Positions 52,846 through 61,182 of a DNA stretch of 64,000 bases are shown here, piece after piece. A program made the position numbers and the translations under genes. This DNA comes from Desulfonema magnum (GTDB lineage: Bacteria > Desulfobacterota > Desulfobacteria > Desulfobacterales > 4be13). The stretch lies in the NCBI RefSeq assembly GCF_017377395.1, contig NZ_CP061800.1, forward strand, positions 4,423,633-4,487,632, given 5' to 3'. The first letter of the stretch is position 1. Every line of letters starts with the position of its first letter. The notes under the pieces are model-generated. The model was not told the origin of the DNA. It saw only the letters and a list, made by a program, of their open reading frames with translations, and did no database searches.

Positions 52846-54531
52846 ATGAAGCACATATTAAAAAGAATTTATGGCGAAGAAAAAGGTGAGTTGGCGTTTG
52901 GAAAAATAACTTCCTTATTGGAGAAATTTCCTGTTCAGAAAACAGAGCGTGAGGGGATTTTTTCCCAGGAAGATATTATTCTCATCACTTATGGCGATAC
53001 GTTAATCCGAAAAGAAGAAGTCCCGCTGAATACGCTGCATCAGTTTGCAGGCAAATATCTGAAACACATGGTCTCAGCCATACACATCCTTCCTTTTTTT
53101 CCTTTTTCCTCGGACGACGGCTTTTCCGTAAAAGACTTCTTTTCCGTCAATCCCGAACTCGGAACCTGGGAAGATATAACATCACTTGGCAATGAGTTTG
53201 ACCTGATGTGTGATCTTGTACTCAATCACGTTTCCGCAAAAAGTGAGTGGTTTAAAAATTACCTGGAAGGGAAACAAGGATTTGAAGACCTTGCCATTGA
53301 AGCTGATCCCTCAGCAGATTTGTCCCGGGTGACACGACCGAGAGCATTGCCGCTTTTAACTGAATTCAAAAAAAATTCAGGTGAGACGGTTCGCGTCTGG
53401 ACAACCTTCAGCGATGATCAGATTGATCTGAATTACAAGAGCGTGGACGTGCTTGGGAAAATGATTGAAGCAATGCTGTTTTATGTAAAACAGGGTGCAA
53501 CCCTCATACGGCTGGACGCGATTGCGTATCTGTGGAAGGAGATCGGCACGAGCTGTATTCATTTAAGCCAGGCCCATGATGTGGTGAAGCTTTTCCGAAG
53601 CATATTGGATCAGGTCGCGCCGCATGTTATCATTATCACCGAGACAAATGTGCCTCATGAAGAAAATATCAGTTATTTCGGAGACGGCCGGAACGAAGCG
53701 CAGATGGTTTATAATTTCACACTGCCACCGCTGCTGTTTTATTCTTTTGTCAAGGAAGATGCGACAATCCTTTGCCAGTGGGCAAAAGGACTGAAACTGC
53801 CCTCCGAAGCCAATACGTTTTTTAACTTTACCGCATCTCATGACGGTATTGGTGTCCGTCCCCTTGAAGGAATACTGCCCAAAGCGGAGATTGACCGCCT
53901 GACTGACATTGTTCATGAAAATGGCGGAAATGTTTCTTATAAAAACAATCCGGATGGTTCAAAAAGCCCCTATGAACTCAACATCACATATGTTGACGCG
54001 CTGCTGAACAAAAACGCTGACACGGACACATATCACGCGCGACGATTCTTAGCTTCGCAGGCCATACAATTCGCTCTTCCGGGCGTGCCTGCCGTGTATA
54101 TCCACAGTCTGCTCGGTTCGCACAACTGGAGCAAAGGCGTGGAACATACACAGAGATTCAGAACAATCAACAGAGAGAAACTGGAAGCAGACAACGTGGA
54201 AGCGCAGCTCAGGGATTCGGAAAGCTTCCGCTCCCGCATCTTTTTCCCCTATACGGAAATGATCCGCATCAGAAAAAAACAGCCCGCGTTTCATCCGAAC
54301 GCGGCATTTGAAATACTGGATACTGATCCCGCGGTGTTTGGCATAAAAAGAGCGTGTGAGTCTCAGACCCTGTATGCGCTGACAAATATCTCATCAAAGC
54401 AGGTTACGGTTTCATTATCAGAACACAATGCCTCGTCTCAGATGACCGACCTTATCAGCGGAGAAATGTTTGACAGCCATTCGTTCCCATTAATGCCTTA
54501 TCAGTTTGTATGGCTGAACCTTACAGACTAA
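52846..54531 (+). CDS. GH13_18 glycoside phosphorylase (glucosylglycerate/sucrose phosphorylase type)
   Basis: The 561-aa protein belongs to the sucrose phosphorylase subfamily. It has the barrel motifs HILPFFPFSSDDGFSV, DLVLNHVS, IRLDAIAYLWKE (nucleophile D224), IITETNVPHEEN (acid/base E266) and ASHDGIG (D333). It is longer than classic sucrose phosphorylases (~490-510 aa) and close to glucosylglycerate phosphorylases, so glucosylglycerate or a related glucoside plus phosphate is the best guess. It is cytoplasmic. It converges with a GT4 gene (11-bp overlap of the 3' ends), which may make the glucoside it degrades. AAGGAGA precedes the ATG. Confidence 0.87.
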   Translation: MKHILKRIYGEEKGELAFGKITSLLEKFPVQKTEREGIFSQEDIILITYGDTLIRKEEVPLNTLHQFAGKYLKHMVSAIHILPFFPFSSDDGFSVKDFFSVNPELGTWEDITSLGNEFDLMCDLVLNHVSAKSEWFKNYLEGKQGFEDLAIEADPSADLSRVTRPRALPLLTEFKKNSGETVRVWTTFSDDQIDLNYKSVDVLGKMIEAMLFYVKQGATLIRLDAIAYLWKEIGTSCIHLSQAHDVVKLFRSILDQVAPHVIIITETNVPHEENISYFGDGRNEAQMVYNFTLPPLLFYSFVKEDATILCQWAKGLKLPSEANTFFNFTASHDGIGVRPLEGILPKAEIDRLTDIVHENGGNVSYKNNPDGSKSPYELNITYVDALLNKNADTDTYHARRFLASQAIQFALPGVPAVYIHSLLGSHNWSKGVEHTQRFRTINREKLEADNVEAQLRDSESFRSRIFFPYTEMIRIRKKQPAFHPNAAFEILDTDPAVFGIKRACESQTLYALTNISSKQVTVSLSEHNASSQMTDLISGEMFDSHSFPLMPYQFVWLNLTD

Positions 54532-55795
54532 TATCCTCCTCCATTCCGAAAAAGTTGATCAGAAGCGTATTCAGCCGCCGCCGGAGCAGAGGATAAGAAT
54601 AATATCGGGCCGCAATTTCATAATTGTGCTTCACCATTTTTTCTCTTCGTTCAGGGGACTCAAGAACTGCTTTGACTTTTTCAACATTTTTCCGGGTGAG
54701 GAATCCGTCCATGACAACCAGATCAAAATTTTTGGGTTCTATATCCCGCACAAATATTGTATAGCGGTTGATCAGCAGCGGTTTTTTAAAATAAACCGCC
54801 TCAATAAAGGCATTGCCGAATCCTTCGTAAAGACTGGGGTAAGTGATAAAATCAGCGTGCGCGTAGATTTCCCACAAAGAATACTGATTTTCACATTTCA
54901 CGCCCTCATTACCCGGATCAGCAATGCAGGTATCCACGAGACGAAGGTCCACATCATGCTCAAGCGCATAATCTTTCAGCCATTCCGCATATTCAAACCC
55001 TTCATCCCCGGCTTCGTGGGAGATGATTAGTTTATACTTGGGATCTTTCAGTTCATGCACCAGTTCAATGGCATGTTCGATGCCTTTCCGCTGAACAATG
55101 CGGGTGGGTTGCAGGATCATCACATCATCCGGTTTTAAGCCGATGGAACTCCGGAAACTCCGGGTCTGTTTTTCATCCACCACGGGCGGATTTTCAAAGT
55201 CCAGAACATTTGGGATGATAACGGATGAAATACCGGTGCGGAGGGCCAATTCTTCCTGGGCATCGGTATTGATGACCACATGTTCAATATTGGGCAGATT
55301 GGGCGGGAAAGCCATACGCAGATAGTCCCCCACCGCGTTCACTGAAAACCGTGTCCTTTCCCAGTAAAAATCATGATGATGCGCGATGGTGGGAAGCTGA
55401 GTTTCAGCCACAATCTCAGTCAGCGCAAGTCCCAGAGGCACATGCATCGGAATGGTAAGCACATTTTGAGCAACCAGAACGTCAATATTGAAGCGTCTGA
55501 TGAATTCATAGAGTTTGGTTTTCAGGAAAGCTCTTAACTCATGAATCATTTCGGTCACATTCGGTTCCCGCTGTTTTTTTCCGAAAATCTGCTCATTGAT
55601 CCAGTTATTTTTTTCATGTTGAAAATATGCTTCAGGGACAAGGAAACTCTTTTCAGGAACCCTGTCCAGCACGCCTGCGAACCAGAAACAAGAATGACCG
55701 CCTTTCTTGAGAAGCTCGGCCCATTTGCTGGATTCCAGACTCACGCCGTCGGTTCCTGCAAAACGAGTTGAAACAAATCCGATATTTTTACCCAT
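54521..55795 (-). CDS. GT4 glycosyltransferase, mannosylglucosylglycerate-synthase-like
   Basis: I choose ATG 55795 (424 aa, MGKNIGFVSTRFAGTDGVSL); the longer TTG frame adds 17 poor residues. It has the GT-B fold: the N-terminal GTDGVSLESSKWAELL acceptor-side loop, AHHHDFYWERTRF, the donor-side PTRIVQRKGIEHAIELV and the E-x7-E motif in PSLYEGFGNAFIEAVYFKKP. This subgroup includes enzymes that build glycosylglycerate solutes; that assignment is tentative. The pairing with a GH13_18 phosphorylase supports compatible-solute turnover. Cytoplasmic or membrane-associated. Confidence 0.82.
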   Translation of the reverse strand: MGKNIGFVSTRFAGTDGVSLESSKWAELLKKGGHSCFWFAGVLDRVPEKSFLVPEAYFQHEKNNWINEQIFGKKQREPNVTEMIHELRAFLKTKLYEFIRRFNIDVLVAQNVLTIPMHVPLGLALTEIVAETQLPTIAHHHDFYWERTRFSVNAVGDYLRMAFPPNLPNIEHVVINTDAQEELALRTGISSVIIPNVLDFENPPVVDEKQTRSFRSSIGLKPDDVMILQPTRIVQRKGIEHAIELVHELKDPKYKLIISHEAGDEGFEYAEWLKDYALEHDVDLRLVDTCIADPGNEGVKCENQYSLWEIYAHADFITYPSLYEGFGNAFIEAVYFKKPLLINRYTIFVRDIEPKNFDLVVMDGFLTRKNVEKVKAVLESPERREKMVKHNYEIAARYYSYPLLRRRLNTLLINFFGMEEDISL

Positions 55796-56044
55796 AGAAT
55801 TAATTCTTTTTTTTTCTTTAATATTTTTGATATCAGGCAAACTCAATGACTCAATATCCCCGCAACAGCAAGAAAATCAGACTAATCACAATGAGGGTTA
55901 TTCTTCTTATATTTACTTTATTTTTCATTTAGGAAGCTCCTACCTATTGTATTGAATATCTTTTCTGTCAAATAGCTGACAGCATATTTTCGTTGCAAGG
56001 TTTCACAAAAATTATGATTCATTTTTTTCGTTGCGGCAATAGAG

Positions 56045-56737
56045 GTAGGACAGCCAGTTACCCGACTGCCCCCTCACAGACCCCTGCGTGCGGAATTACC
56101 GCACAAGGTTCCTCAGAGTTACTCGCTCTGGCGCTCCGCTAAAGCGGTTTTTGCTATTCTCCGCAGTGAGGTTTGCTCCGCTTGTCCGATTCGACATGAT
56201 CGGGCGTAGTTTTCTTTGCGGACTGCGTAACCCTGTCCGCCCCTTCCCCATGTGATCGGCCTTACCGTCTCAGAGTACTATGAGCGGATATGACTCCCTG
56301 AAAGTTATCAGCGATCCTCCTTCTTCTTGTCGGGTACGCTTACCTGATGCCTTAAAAAAAAGACGGAGTTCTTCACTCCTTATCATCAGGAACTCTCAGG
56401 GTCTCCCAAGTTCCTGTGTGCCTCTCTTCATACATGCCACGCCCTGTGGACGCCGGCAGCCCCTCCGGAATCTCGCCAAACAGCGATTCCTTTGTGTTGG
56501 CTTCTGTCACGTTAAAAACATGGCCGACTGCTCTTATACTCGTAACGACGCTGTTCCATGCTTCAGGAGTGCGCCTCACTCCCTGTGGCCTGCATGATTC
56601 CCTGTGTACGCTTCGCCCGGGTCGTTCGACGGTATGTCTGTCCTAACCGGACGCAACACTCGGTACAGGTGGTTGGCCAGACCTTACCTGACGGGGACTT
56701 GCACCCCGCAAGAAGCACCAAGCTTTGCTTGGCGCAC
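56045..56737 (-). ncRNA. group II intron lacking a reverse transcriptase ORF
   Basis: Read on minus, it starts GTGCGCCAAGC with the typical GGGGTGCAAGTCCCC exon-binding region hairpin. It ends with a domain V-like hairpin (GAACCTTGTGCGG ... CCGCACGCAGGGGTC), then a domain VI-like hairpin (GGGCAGTCGGGTAACTGGC, TGTCC) and CTACCTCTAT. A segment encoding GRGMYEERHTGTWET, usual before intron RT genes, is present, but no RT follows. About 690 nt. The 5' exon is exactly the attC hairpin at 56738-56825, as in attC-associated group IIC introns. The domain V triad reads AAC, not AGC, so it may be inactive. Confidence 0.65.
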
Positions 56738-56825
56738 TAACGCTAATGTTAAGCGGCGGCGGGGGATTCACTGAGAGCTTCAACCGAGTTCAAGCCCCCG
56801 CCGTCCGCTTCATTGATGGTTAGCT
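56738..56825 (-). other. attC recombination site 1 (interrupted)
   Basis: On minus: R'' AGCTAAC, left arm AAGCGGACGGCGGGGG, loop, right arm CCCCCGCCGCCGCTT, then R' GTTA, cut there by the intron. The unpaired extra A in the left arm is the attC extrahelical base and sets the orientation as minus, the same as the genes. Confidence 0.68.
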
Positions 56826-56850
56826 GGCTATTTTTCAGAATCGGGGATTG

Positions 56851-57069
56851 TCATAAGCGGTGACTCCATTCGTTTCTCAGATCACCGACATATTTCTGGG
56901 CATCAGCCCCCTTCCATATCTCAGATCCCAGACCTTCAAGCTCAAGCAGGCTCCGTTGCTTTCTCTCTGAGGGTCTGATCAGTTTTCTGCTGATGAGAGA
57001 AATAAGTTCCAACTGTTCGGGAACCGGTATCGGCTTTATGTACTGCTGATATAATTGCTCAACAGTCAT
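56851..57069 (-). CDS. small cassette protein, antitoxin-like, 72 aa
   Basis: The 72-aa acidic/basic mixed protein reads MTVEQLYQQYIKPIPVPEQL ... SLLELEGLGSEIWKG ... YVGDLRNEW. This pattern is common in small orphan proteins that look like antitoxins, often seen in cassettes and near toxin genes; no toxin is next to it here. The ATG lies ~40 nt inside the attC2 junction and the stop 26 nt before attC1, the compact layout of an integron cassette. No clear ribosome site is seen. Confidence 0.6.
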   Translation of the reverse strand: MTVEQLYQQYIKPIPVPEQLELISLISRKLIRPSERKQRSLLELEGLGSEIWKGADAQKYVGDLRNEWSHRL

Positions 57070-57108
57070 TGAGATATCTCATTTTGTTTCCGATAGTTGT
57101 TCAAGGCC

Positions 57109-57180
57109 AGCTAACGAAAAAGTAACCGGCAAATAAAGCGTAACGAAGTGAAGCTTTATTTGTCCTGTTGACTGTTTGGC
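57109..57180 (-). other. attC recombination site 2
   Basis: On minus: R'' GCCAAAC, left arm AACAGGACAAATAAAGC, loop, right arm GCTTTATTTGCCGGTT, R' GTTAGCT. The extra A in the left arm gives the same orientation as attC1. 72 bp. Confidence 0.65.
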
Positions 57181-57227
57181 ATGCTGTTGTTGACATATTT
57201 ATGTATTGCAATTTGTTTTATGAATGT

Positions 57228-57605
57228 TCAAAATAGTATGATTTTTCTATGTAAATCAATAATAGCACTTGCTTTCATTAAAAAATCCATACCCAATATG
57301 CCATTTATCTCAAATCCATAATCCAGGAGACCGACATCAATTTTGAAATCTGTTATTACCTTATCTTCAACCTTAATAAATTCCATAACCTTGTTATAAA
57401 CTGATTCTTCACCTCCAATACCTACAATCTGGGCCGTAGTATCATCAGCTTCTGGTTTTACACCAATAGTTGAAAGAATATCAGCATTGAGAATAGTAGT
57501 AGCGGAACCGGTATCTACCAGAATATTTGATATTTCGATCGACAAACTGCGATAACCTGCCTGTATCGATATAAATGGCAAATTATATTGTATTATCAGA
57601 TTCAT
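57228..57605 (-). CDS. retropepsin-like aspartic protease
   Basis: The 125-aa protein has the single-domain retropepsin pattern: NILVDTGSATTILN (catalytic D31 in DTGSA), the inner flap region with GIGGEESVYNK, and the second hydrophobic ILGMDFL motif (usual G-M-D/N-FL). Members act as homodimers. The target is unknown. It starts 5 bp downstream of an 84-aa gene, and the pair fills one presumed cassette between attC3 and attC2. Confidence 0.83.
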   Translation of the reverse strand: MNLIIQYNLPFISIQAGYRSLSIEISNILVDTGSATTILNADILSTIGVKPEADDTTAQIVGIGGEESVYNKVMEFIKVEDKVITDFKIDVGLLDYGFEINGILGMDFLMKASAIIDLHRKIILF

Positions 57606-57610
57606 ATAAG

Positions 57611-57865
57611 TTATCCTCTGATTCCTATCCAGCGTTTTAATGGGATTTCTAACTTTTTATGTGATGTATGGACAAAATGGAAATCTCTTCTTGGGTATTC
57701 TTTATGCAAACTGTTACATAGCTTCATAGCCTTTGTGCCATCATCAAACGATTCCATAACTGATATGTTATCATAATATTTTGTATCACCCTGCATACGC
57801 GTTTCCAAACCTTCAATAACAAGCCATTTATCAGGATAGGCTTTACGAATATCAATCCACTTCAT
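57611..57865 (-). CDS. small cassette protein, 84 aa, partner of the protease
   Basis: The 84-aa protein (MKWIDIRKAYPDKWLVIEGL ... FVHTSHKKLEIP) is soluble. It has a strong ribosome site AAAGGAGGT before the ATG and is immediately followed by the aspartic protease gene. Pairs like this are common in cyanobacteria and deltaproteobacteria, but I know of no established function. Confidence 0.7.
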   Translation of the reverse strand: MKWIDIRKAYPDKWLVIEGLETRMQGDTKYYDNISVMESFDDGTKAMKLCNSLHKEYPRRDFHFVHTSHKKLEIPLKRWIGIRG

Positions 57866-57930
57866 TTTTACCTCCTTTGATAGGGTAATTTGTTTTAATT
57901 CATGAAATATTGTTTAATTTTCTGCAAGCA

Positions 57931-57994
57931 CGCCAACGACCAAGCTCAGTGGCACCGAAGGCATCCGCTGGAGCGCCTTGGTGTCACGTTTATG
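57931..57994 (-). other. possible attC site 3
   Basis: Arms GTGGCACCGAAGGC and GCCTTGGTGTCAC with flanking AAC/GTT boxes (CGCCAAC, GTTTATG). The fit is weaker than sites 1 and 2, and the extra base is in the other arm. Position ~65 bp before the cassette genes is as expected. Confidence 0.4.
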
Positions 57995-58117
57995 TTCCTT
58001 TATTTCAAAATTTAGCGGCCAGTTAACAAGCCAACCAAGATCAAATAAAGTGCATAGATACTTGTTGCCAGCAAACCGCTCCCAAAGCTAGTACAGTATC
58101 GGGATAAACACTTCCTA

Positions 58118-58315
58118 ACTGGACAGTAGAAAGTTCTCGAGTAATACATGAGTAAATCTTTCTAACATATTGAAATTATATGACCCCAAATCGAGAAATT
58201 CTGTCAGTTAGTTTCCGATTGATTAAAAGCTGATAGTAAAGCTTATATTAAATGCTTTCAAATTGTTAGATTAATTTTACTCACGAATTACTAACAGAAC
58301 TTTCTACTGTCCAGT
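58118..58315. mobile_element. 198-bp MITE with 5-bp target duplication
   Basis: Perfect 20-bp inverted repeats ACTGGACAGTAGAAAGTTCT at both ends, flanked by TCCTA on each side (58113-58117 and 58316-58320). No coding capacity. Unrelated in sequence to the AAGTACC family. Confidence 0.85.
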
Positions 58316-58319
58316 TCCT

Positions 58320-58393
58320 AAGTACCCGGCCAAAAGTTTTCCAGAATTTTCTATTATACAATCAAATACCAGAAAATATATGGCCAGGTACTT
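58320..58393. mobile_element. MITE, AAGTACC family, copy E (short)
   Basis: A 74-bp internally deleted copy: ends AAGTACCCGGCCAAAAGTTT and ATATATGGCCAGGTACTT; the CCCGG core is missing. Confidence 0.78.
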
Positions 58394-58394
58394 A

Positions 58395-60066
58395 GTATCT
58401 GCTGAATTTCTCTTTTTCCTTGATTTCCATGGTGTTATATGGTAATTTTTTATATATGATTTTTCAGGCTCTGAAAGTGTCGGCCGAACTTCTGACAAAA
58501 TTGTAACATAACAAAGGGTGTAATAAAAATGATCAGAGATAAATTCGAAGAAGCTTTTTCTCCGGAATGGGTTGAAAGAAATATCACATATCCTGCCCAC
58601 GAACTTGTCGTTCTGCGGAAAATAATTCCGTGGGAAAAAATTGTGGGACGTCTGGCAGGATTTTATGATAAAAACAGAGGGGCTGAGGGAAAGTCTCTCC
58701 GGATCATGGTTGCCCTCCTGATAGTTTCCCGGCTCCGCGGACTGAGCGACCGGGAGGTTGTGAGAGAGGTGATGGAAAATCGGTACATACAGTATTTTTG
58801 CAATGTTGCGGACGAAGGCCTGCGGACATTCCTTCATCCCTCCTCCCTGTGTGTGTTCAGAAGGCGTGTCGGCGAGGAGGGAATTGCCGCCGTTGAGGAG
58901 GAGGTTTTCGGGACACTCCGCCGCGCCGGGGTCATCCGGGGTGATGATGCCCTGACTGATTCGACCGTCCTGGAAAGCGATATCATTTATCCCAATGATG
59001 TTCAGCTGATTCACAAGGCTTTCAGAAAAATGAGAGCCTTTGCGAAAATGCACGGCATTCCTCTGTGGTGGGATGACAGGGAACTGAGGAGGCTGTGGCG
59101 GGAGTTCGGCCTGGATAAGAAGGGGAGCAGGGAGAAATGGCTGACCGTTTTCAACGGAATGTTTGTCCCCGCCCTGAAAATTTTTCAGGAAAAGGTCGGG
59201 TCGCTGAGGACTTCGGGCAGGCGGAAAAAGAAAGCTGTCAGGATGCTCGGGATTCTGAACCTTCTCGAAGAGCAGACCCTGCTGAAGCTTGCCGGGGAGC
59301 GGCATATAAACGACCGCATCGTTTCTCTCGACGACCCGGATGCCAGGCCGATAAAAAAAGGAAAAAGTCATCCGGAATGCGAATTCGGAACAAAGGTTCA
59401 GATGACGTTCGACCGGGACGGTTTTCTGATCACCGTTGAAAACTTCATCGGAAACCCCTCCGACAAAATTCTTTACGGCGACACTCTCGATCTTTTTATA
59501 AACCGGATGAAAAAATATCCGGATACGGTGGTCACCGATCTCGGATATCGGAGTTTGAAAAACCTTCAGAACACACCTTCGGAGATCGGTCATGTTTTCA
59601 TGGGGCGCAGCGACGACGTGGCCGAAGATAAACAGGACTTCTGTTGCGGTGCCCGTTCCGCCACGGAAGGGTTTATTGCCGTGGCCAAAAATCTTCGCGG
59701 CTTCGGCCGCAGTCTCTGGCACGGACTGAAGGGACATCGGATATGGTCTCTCCTCTGTCAGACGGCCTCCAATCTTAAAAAATTCCTTCAGCTGTGGTTT
59801 GCTGACAAGATTGAAGAAGAAAGTATGACAAAGCTCGGCCTTGCCTGATTTGGCCGGGCTTTCGGAAACCTGATCTTCTCTCCCGATTCGAAATCTGATA
59901 TTTCGAAAAGAGGAGAAGTATGTCCGGAAAATAGGATTTTCAGCAACTTTTTTCCAAAATCTTGAAAAAATCATTCGCAACACCTTAAATCGAAAATTTC
60001 AAAATGCCATATCGGAGATATGGCAACCTATCAGGTAATCTGTTGAAAGAGAAATTCAGCAGATAC
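58395..60066. mobile_element. complete insertion sequence, DUF772-type transposase
   Basis: 1672 bp with 21-bp perfect inverted repeats starting GTATCTGCTGAATTTCTC. Flanked by TACTTA (58389-58394 and 60067-60072). It landed exactly in the right end of MITE copy E. Family is near IS5/IS1182; not certain. Confidence 0.82.
58529..59848 (+). CDS. DDE transposase with N-terminal DUF772 domain
   Basis: The 439-aa protein has the N-terminal IS5-type domain (LRIMVALLIVSRLRGLSDREVV) and DDE motifs: D in LTDSTVLESD, D in TVVTDLGYRS and E in ARSATEGFIAVAKN. The frame is intact. It moves the surrounding IS. A 559-aa frame on the opposite strand is only its shadow. Confidence 0.87.
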   Translation: MIRDKFEEAFSPEWVERNITYPAHELVVLRKIIPWEKIVGRLAGFYDKNRGAEGKSLRIMVALLIVSRLRGLSDREVVREVMENRYIQYFCNVADEGLRTFLHPSSLCVFRRRVGEEGIAAVEEEVFGTLRRAGVIRGDDALTDSTVLESDIIYPNDVQLIHKAFRKMRAFAKMHGIPLWWDDRELRRLWREFGLDKKGSREKWLTVFNGMFVPALKIFQEKVGSLRTSGRRKKKAVRMLGILNLLEEQTLLKLAGERHINDRIVSLDDPDARPIKKGKSHPECEFGTKVQMTFDRDGFLITVENFIGNPSDKILYGDTLDLFINRMKKYPDTVVTDLGYRSLKNLQNTPSEIGHVFMGRSDDVAEDKQDFCCGARSATEGFIAVAKNLRGFGRSLWHGLKGHRIWSLLCQTASNLKKFLQLWFADKIEEESMTKLGLA

Positions 60067-60279
60067 TACTTACTACAGACAAAGCAACAAGTGGCCCAAA
60101 GAAAAACAATGCGGCCGACTTGAAGTTCTTGCGAACACGCGGAATCTTGACGGTTGCTCCCCCAGGCAGTGTGTCTGTATGGGGCATGTTAGAAGTCTTG
60201 ACATCGATCTGACGCGTTGACGGAGCTGCTTCTCGCGCCACAGGATTCGTTTTGTCGGCTCGTTCCTTATATGTGCTTA

Positions 60280-61182
60280 TTAGGCCTCTTCACTAACATT
60301 TATGATATTTGCTAGTTCGTCGATTGTTAGCATCGGATTACTTCTATGTATCACCCTATGACAGTTTGAACAAACAATCGCTAAGTCATCTAAAGTTGTT
60401 TTCACAATTCCATCAGCTTTAGACAATGGCTTCAGATGATGGACTTCGCAAAAATTCTCACCAGCACTGCCATAGAATTCATAGAAATCAAATCCACATG
60501 CTTCACACTCTAAAGAACCCTTTTCTTTCAGTGTTAGAGCTTTTTTCCTTTGAATGATTTTTTGATCTCTTTCTCTTCGAAGGTGTGCGATTAAACGAGG
60601 GTTTCCTTCTTCCGCTCCTTCGATTCGATCTACATCTGGGAGCCTCATCGCATTTTCATCATCTATTAAACTGATTGTTGCTTCTCTAATAGCCTGACTT
60701 TCGTCAGCTAAAGCATACCAAACATTATTTTGACCAATTCCACCTTTTGTAGCTCTTGGAATTACCAAATGCCGATCTTCAACACTAAGTAGTCTTGCAT
60801 CTTTCGCAGATGCAACGATTCGATATCGATCTATTCCATTTTCGGTGTGTTTTGCGGAAGAAAAATCTAGATATTGGTATTCACGATAGACAGTTGCATT
60901 CTTGTACCAACCTACAACTACTGTACCGCCTGAATCAGGCCCTGCTGTCCAAACAACTGTTATCCCACTGATCTGAGTGTCAGTTTTTGATGCACCAAGT
61001 TTCTCGAGTTTAATCTGTCCACTTGATTGAACATAGCCATAAACCAAACCATCTACTTCAGTAAAGTTACATACTTCATGCCCTACGGAATGATCATTAT
61101 ATGATCCGCCTCTTGCGATTGAATCGCCGCCAATACCATCATATTTTTCCATCCAACCCACGTTACAAAATAATAAGGTCAT
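60280..61182 (-). CDS. HNH endonuclease with an N-terminal recognition-like domain
   Basis: I choose ATG 61182 (300 aa), which has AGGAGA just upstream; the ATG 15 bp earlier lies before that site. The C-terminal HNH domain (about 215-290) has the treble-clef cysteines CEACGFDF and CSNCHRVIHR and the core EVHHLKPLS. The N-terminal ~170 residues (LLFCNVGWMEKYDG, GSYNDHSVGHEVCNF, VYGYVQSSGQIKLEKLGA) form a domain seen in predicted modification-dependent or type IV-like nucleases; I cannot name it firmly. A defence function is plausible. It lies just beyond an IS in an accessory region. Confidence 0.78.
   Translation of the reverse strand: MTLLFCNVGWMEKYDGIGGDSIARGGSYNDHSVGHEVCNFTEVDGLVYGYVQSSGQIKLEKLGASKTDTQISGITVVWTAGPDSGGTVVVGWYKNATVYREYQYLDFSSAKHTENGIDRYRIVASAKDARLLSVEDRHLVIPRATKGGIGQNNVWYALADESQAIREATISLIDDENAMRLPDVDRIEGAEEGNPRLIAHLRRERDQKIIQRKKALTLKEKGSLECEACGFDFYEFYGSAGENFCEVHHLKPLSKADGIVKTTLDDLAIVCSNCHRVIHRSNPMLTIDELANIINVSEEA

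Noticed and set aside
56280..56740. Short plus-strand frames of 60-105 aa
   Set aside because: They lie antisense to the group II intron and match its conserved RNA parts, not proteins.
58304..59983. 559-aa minus-strand frame
   Set aside because: Antisense shadow of the IS transposase; it also runs across the IS boundary.
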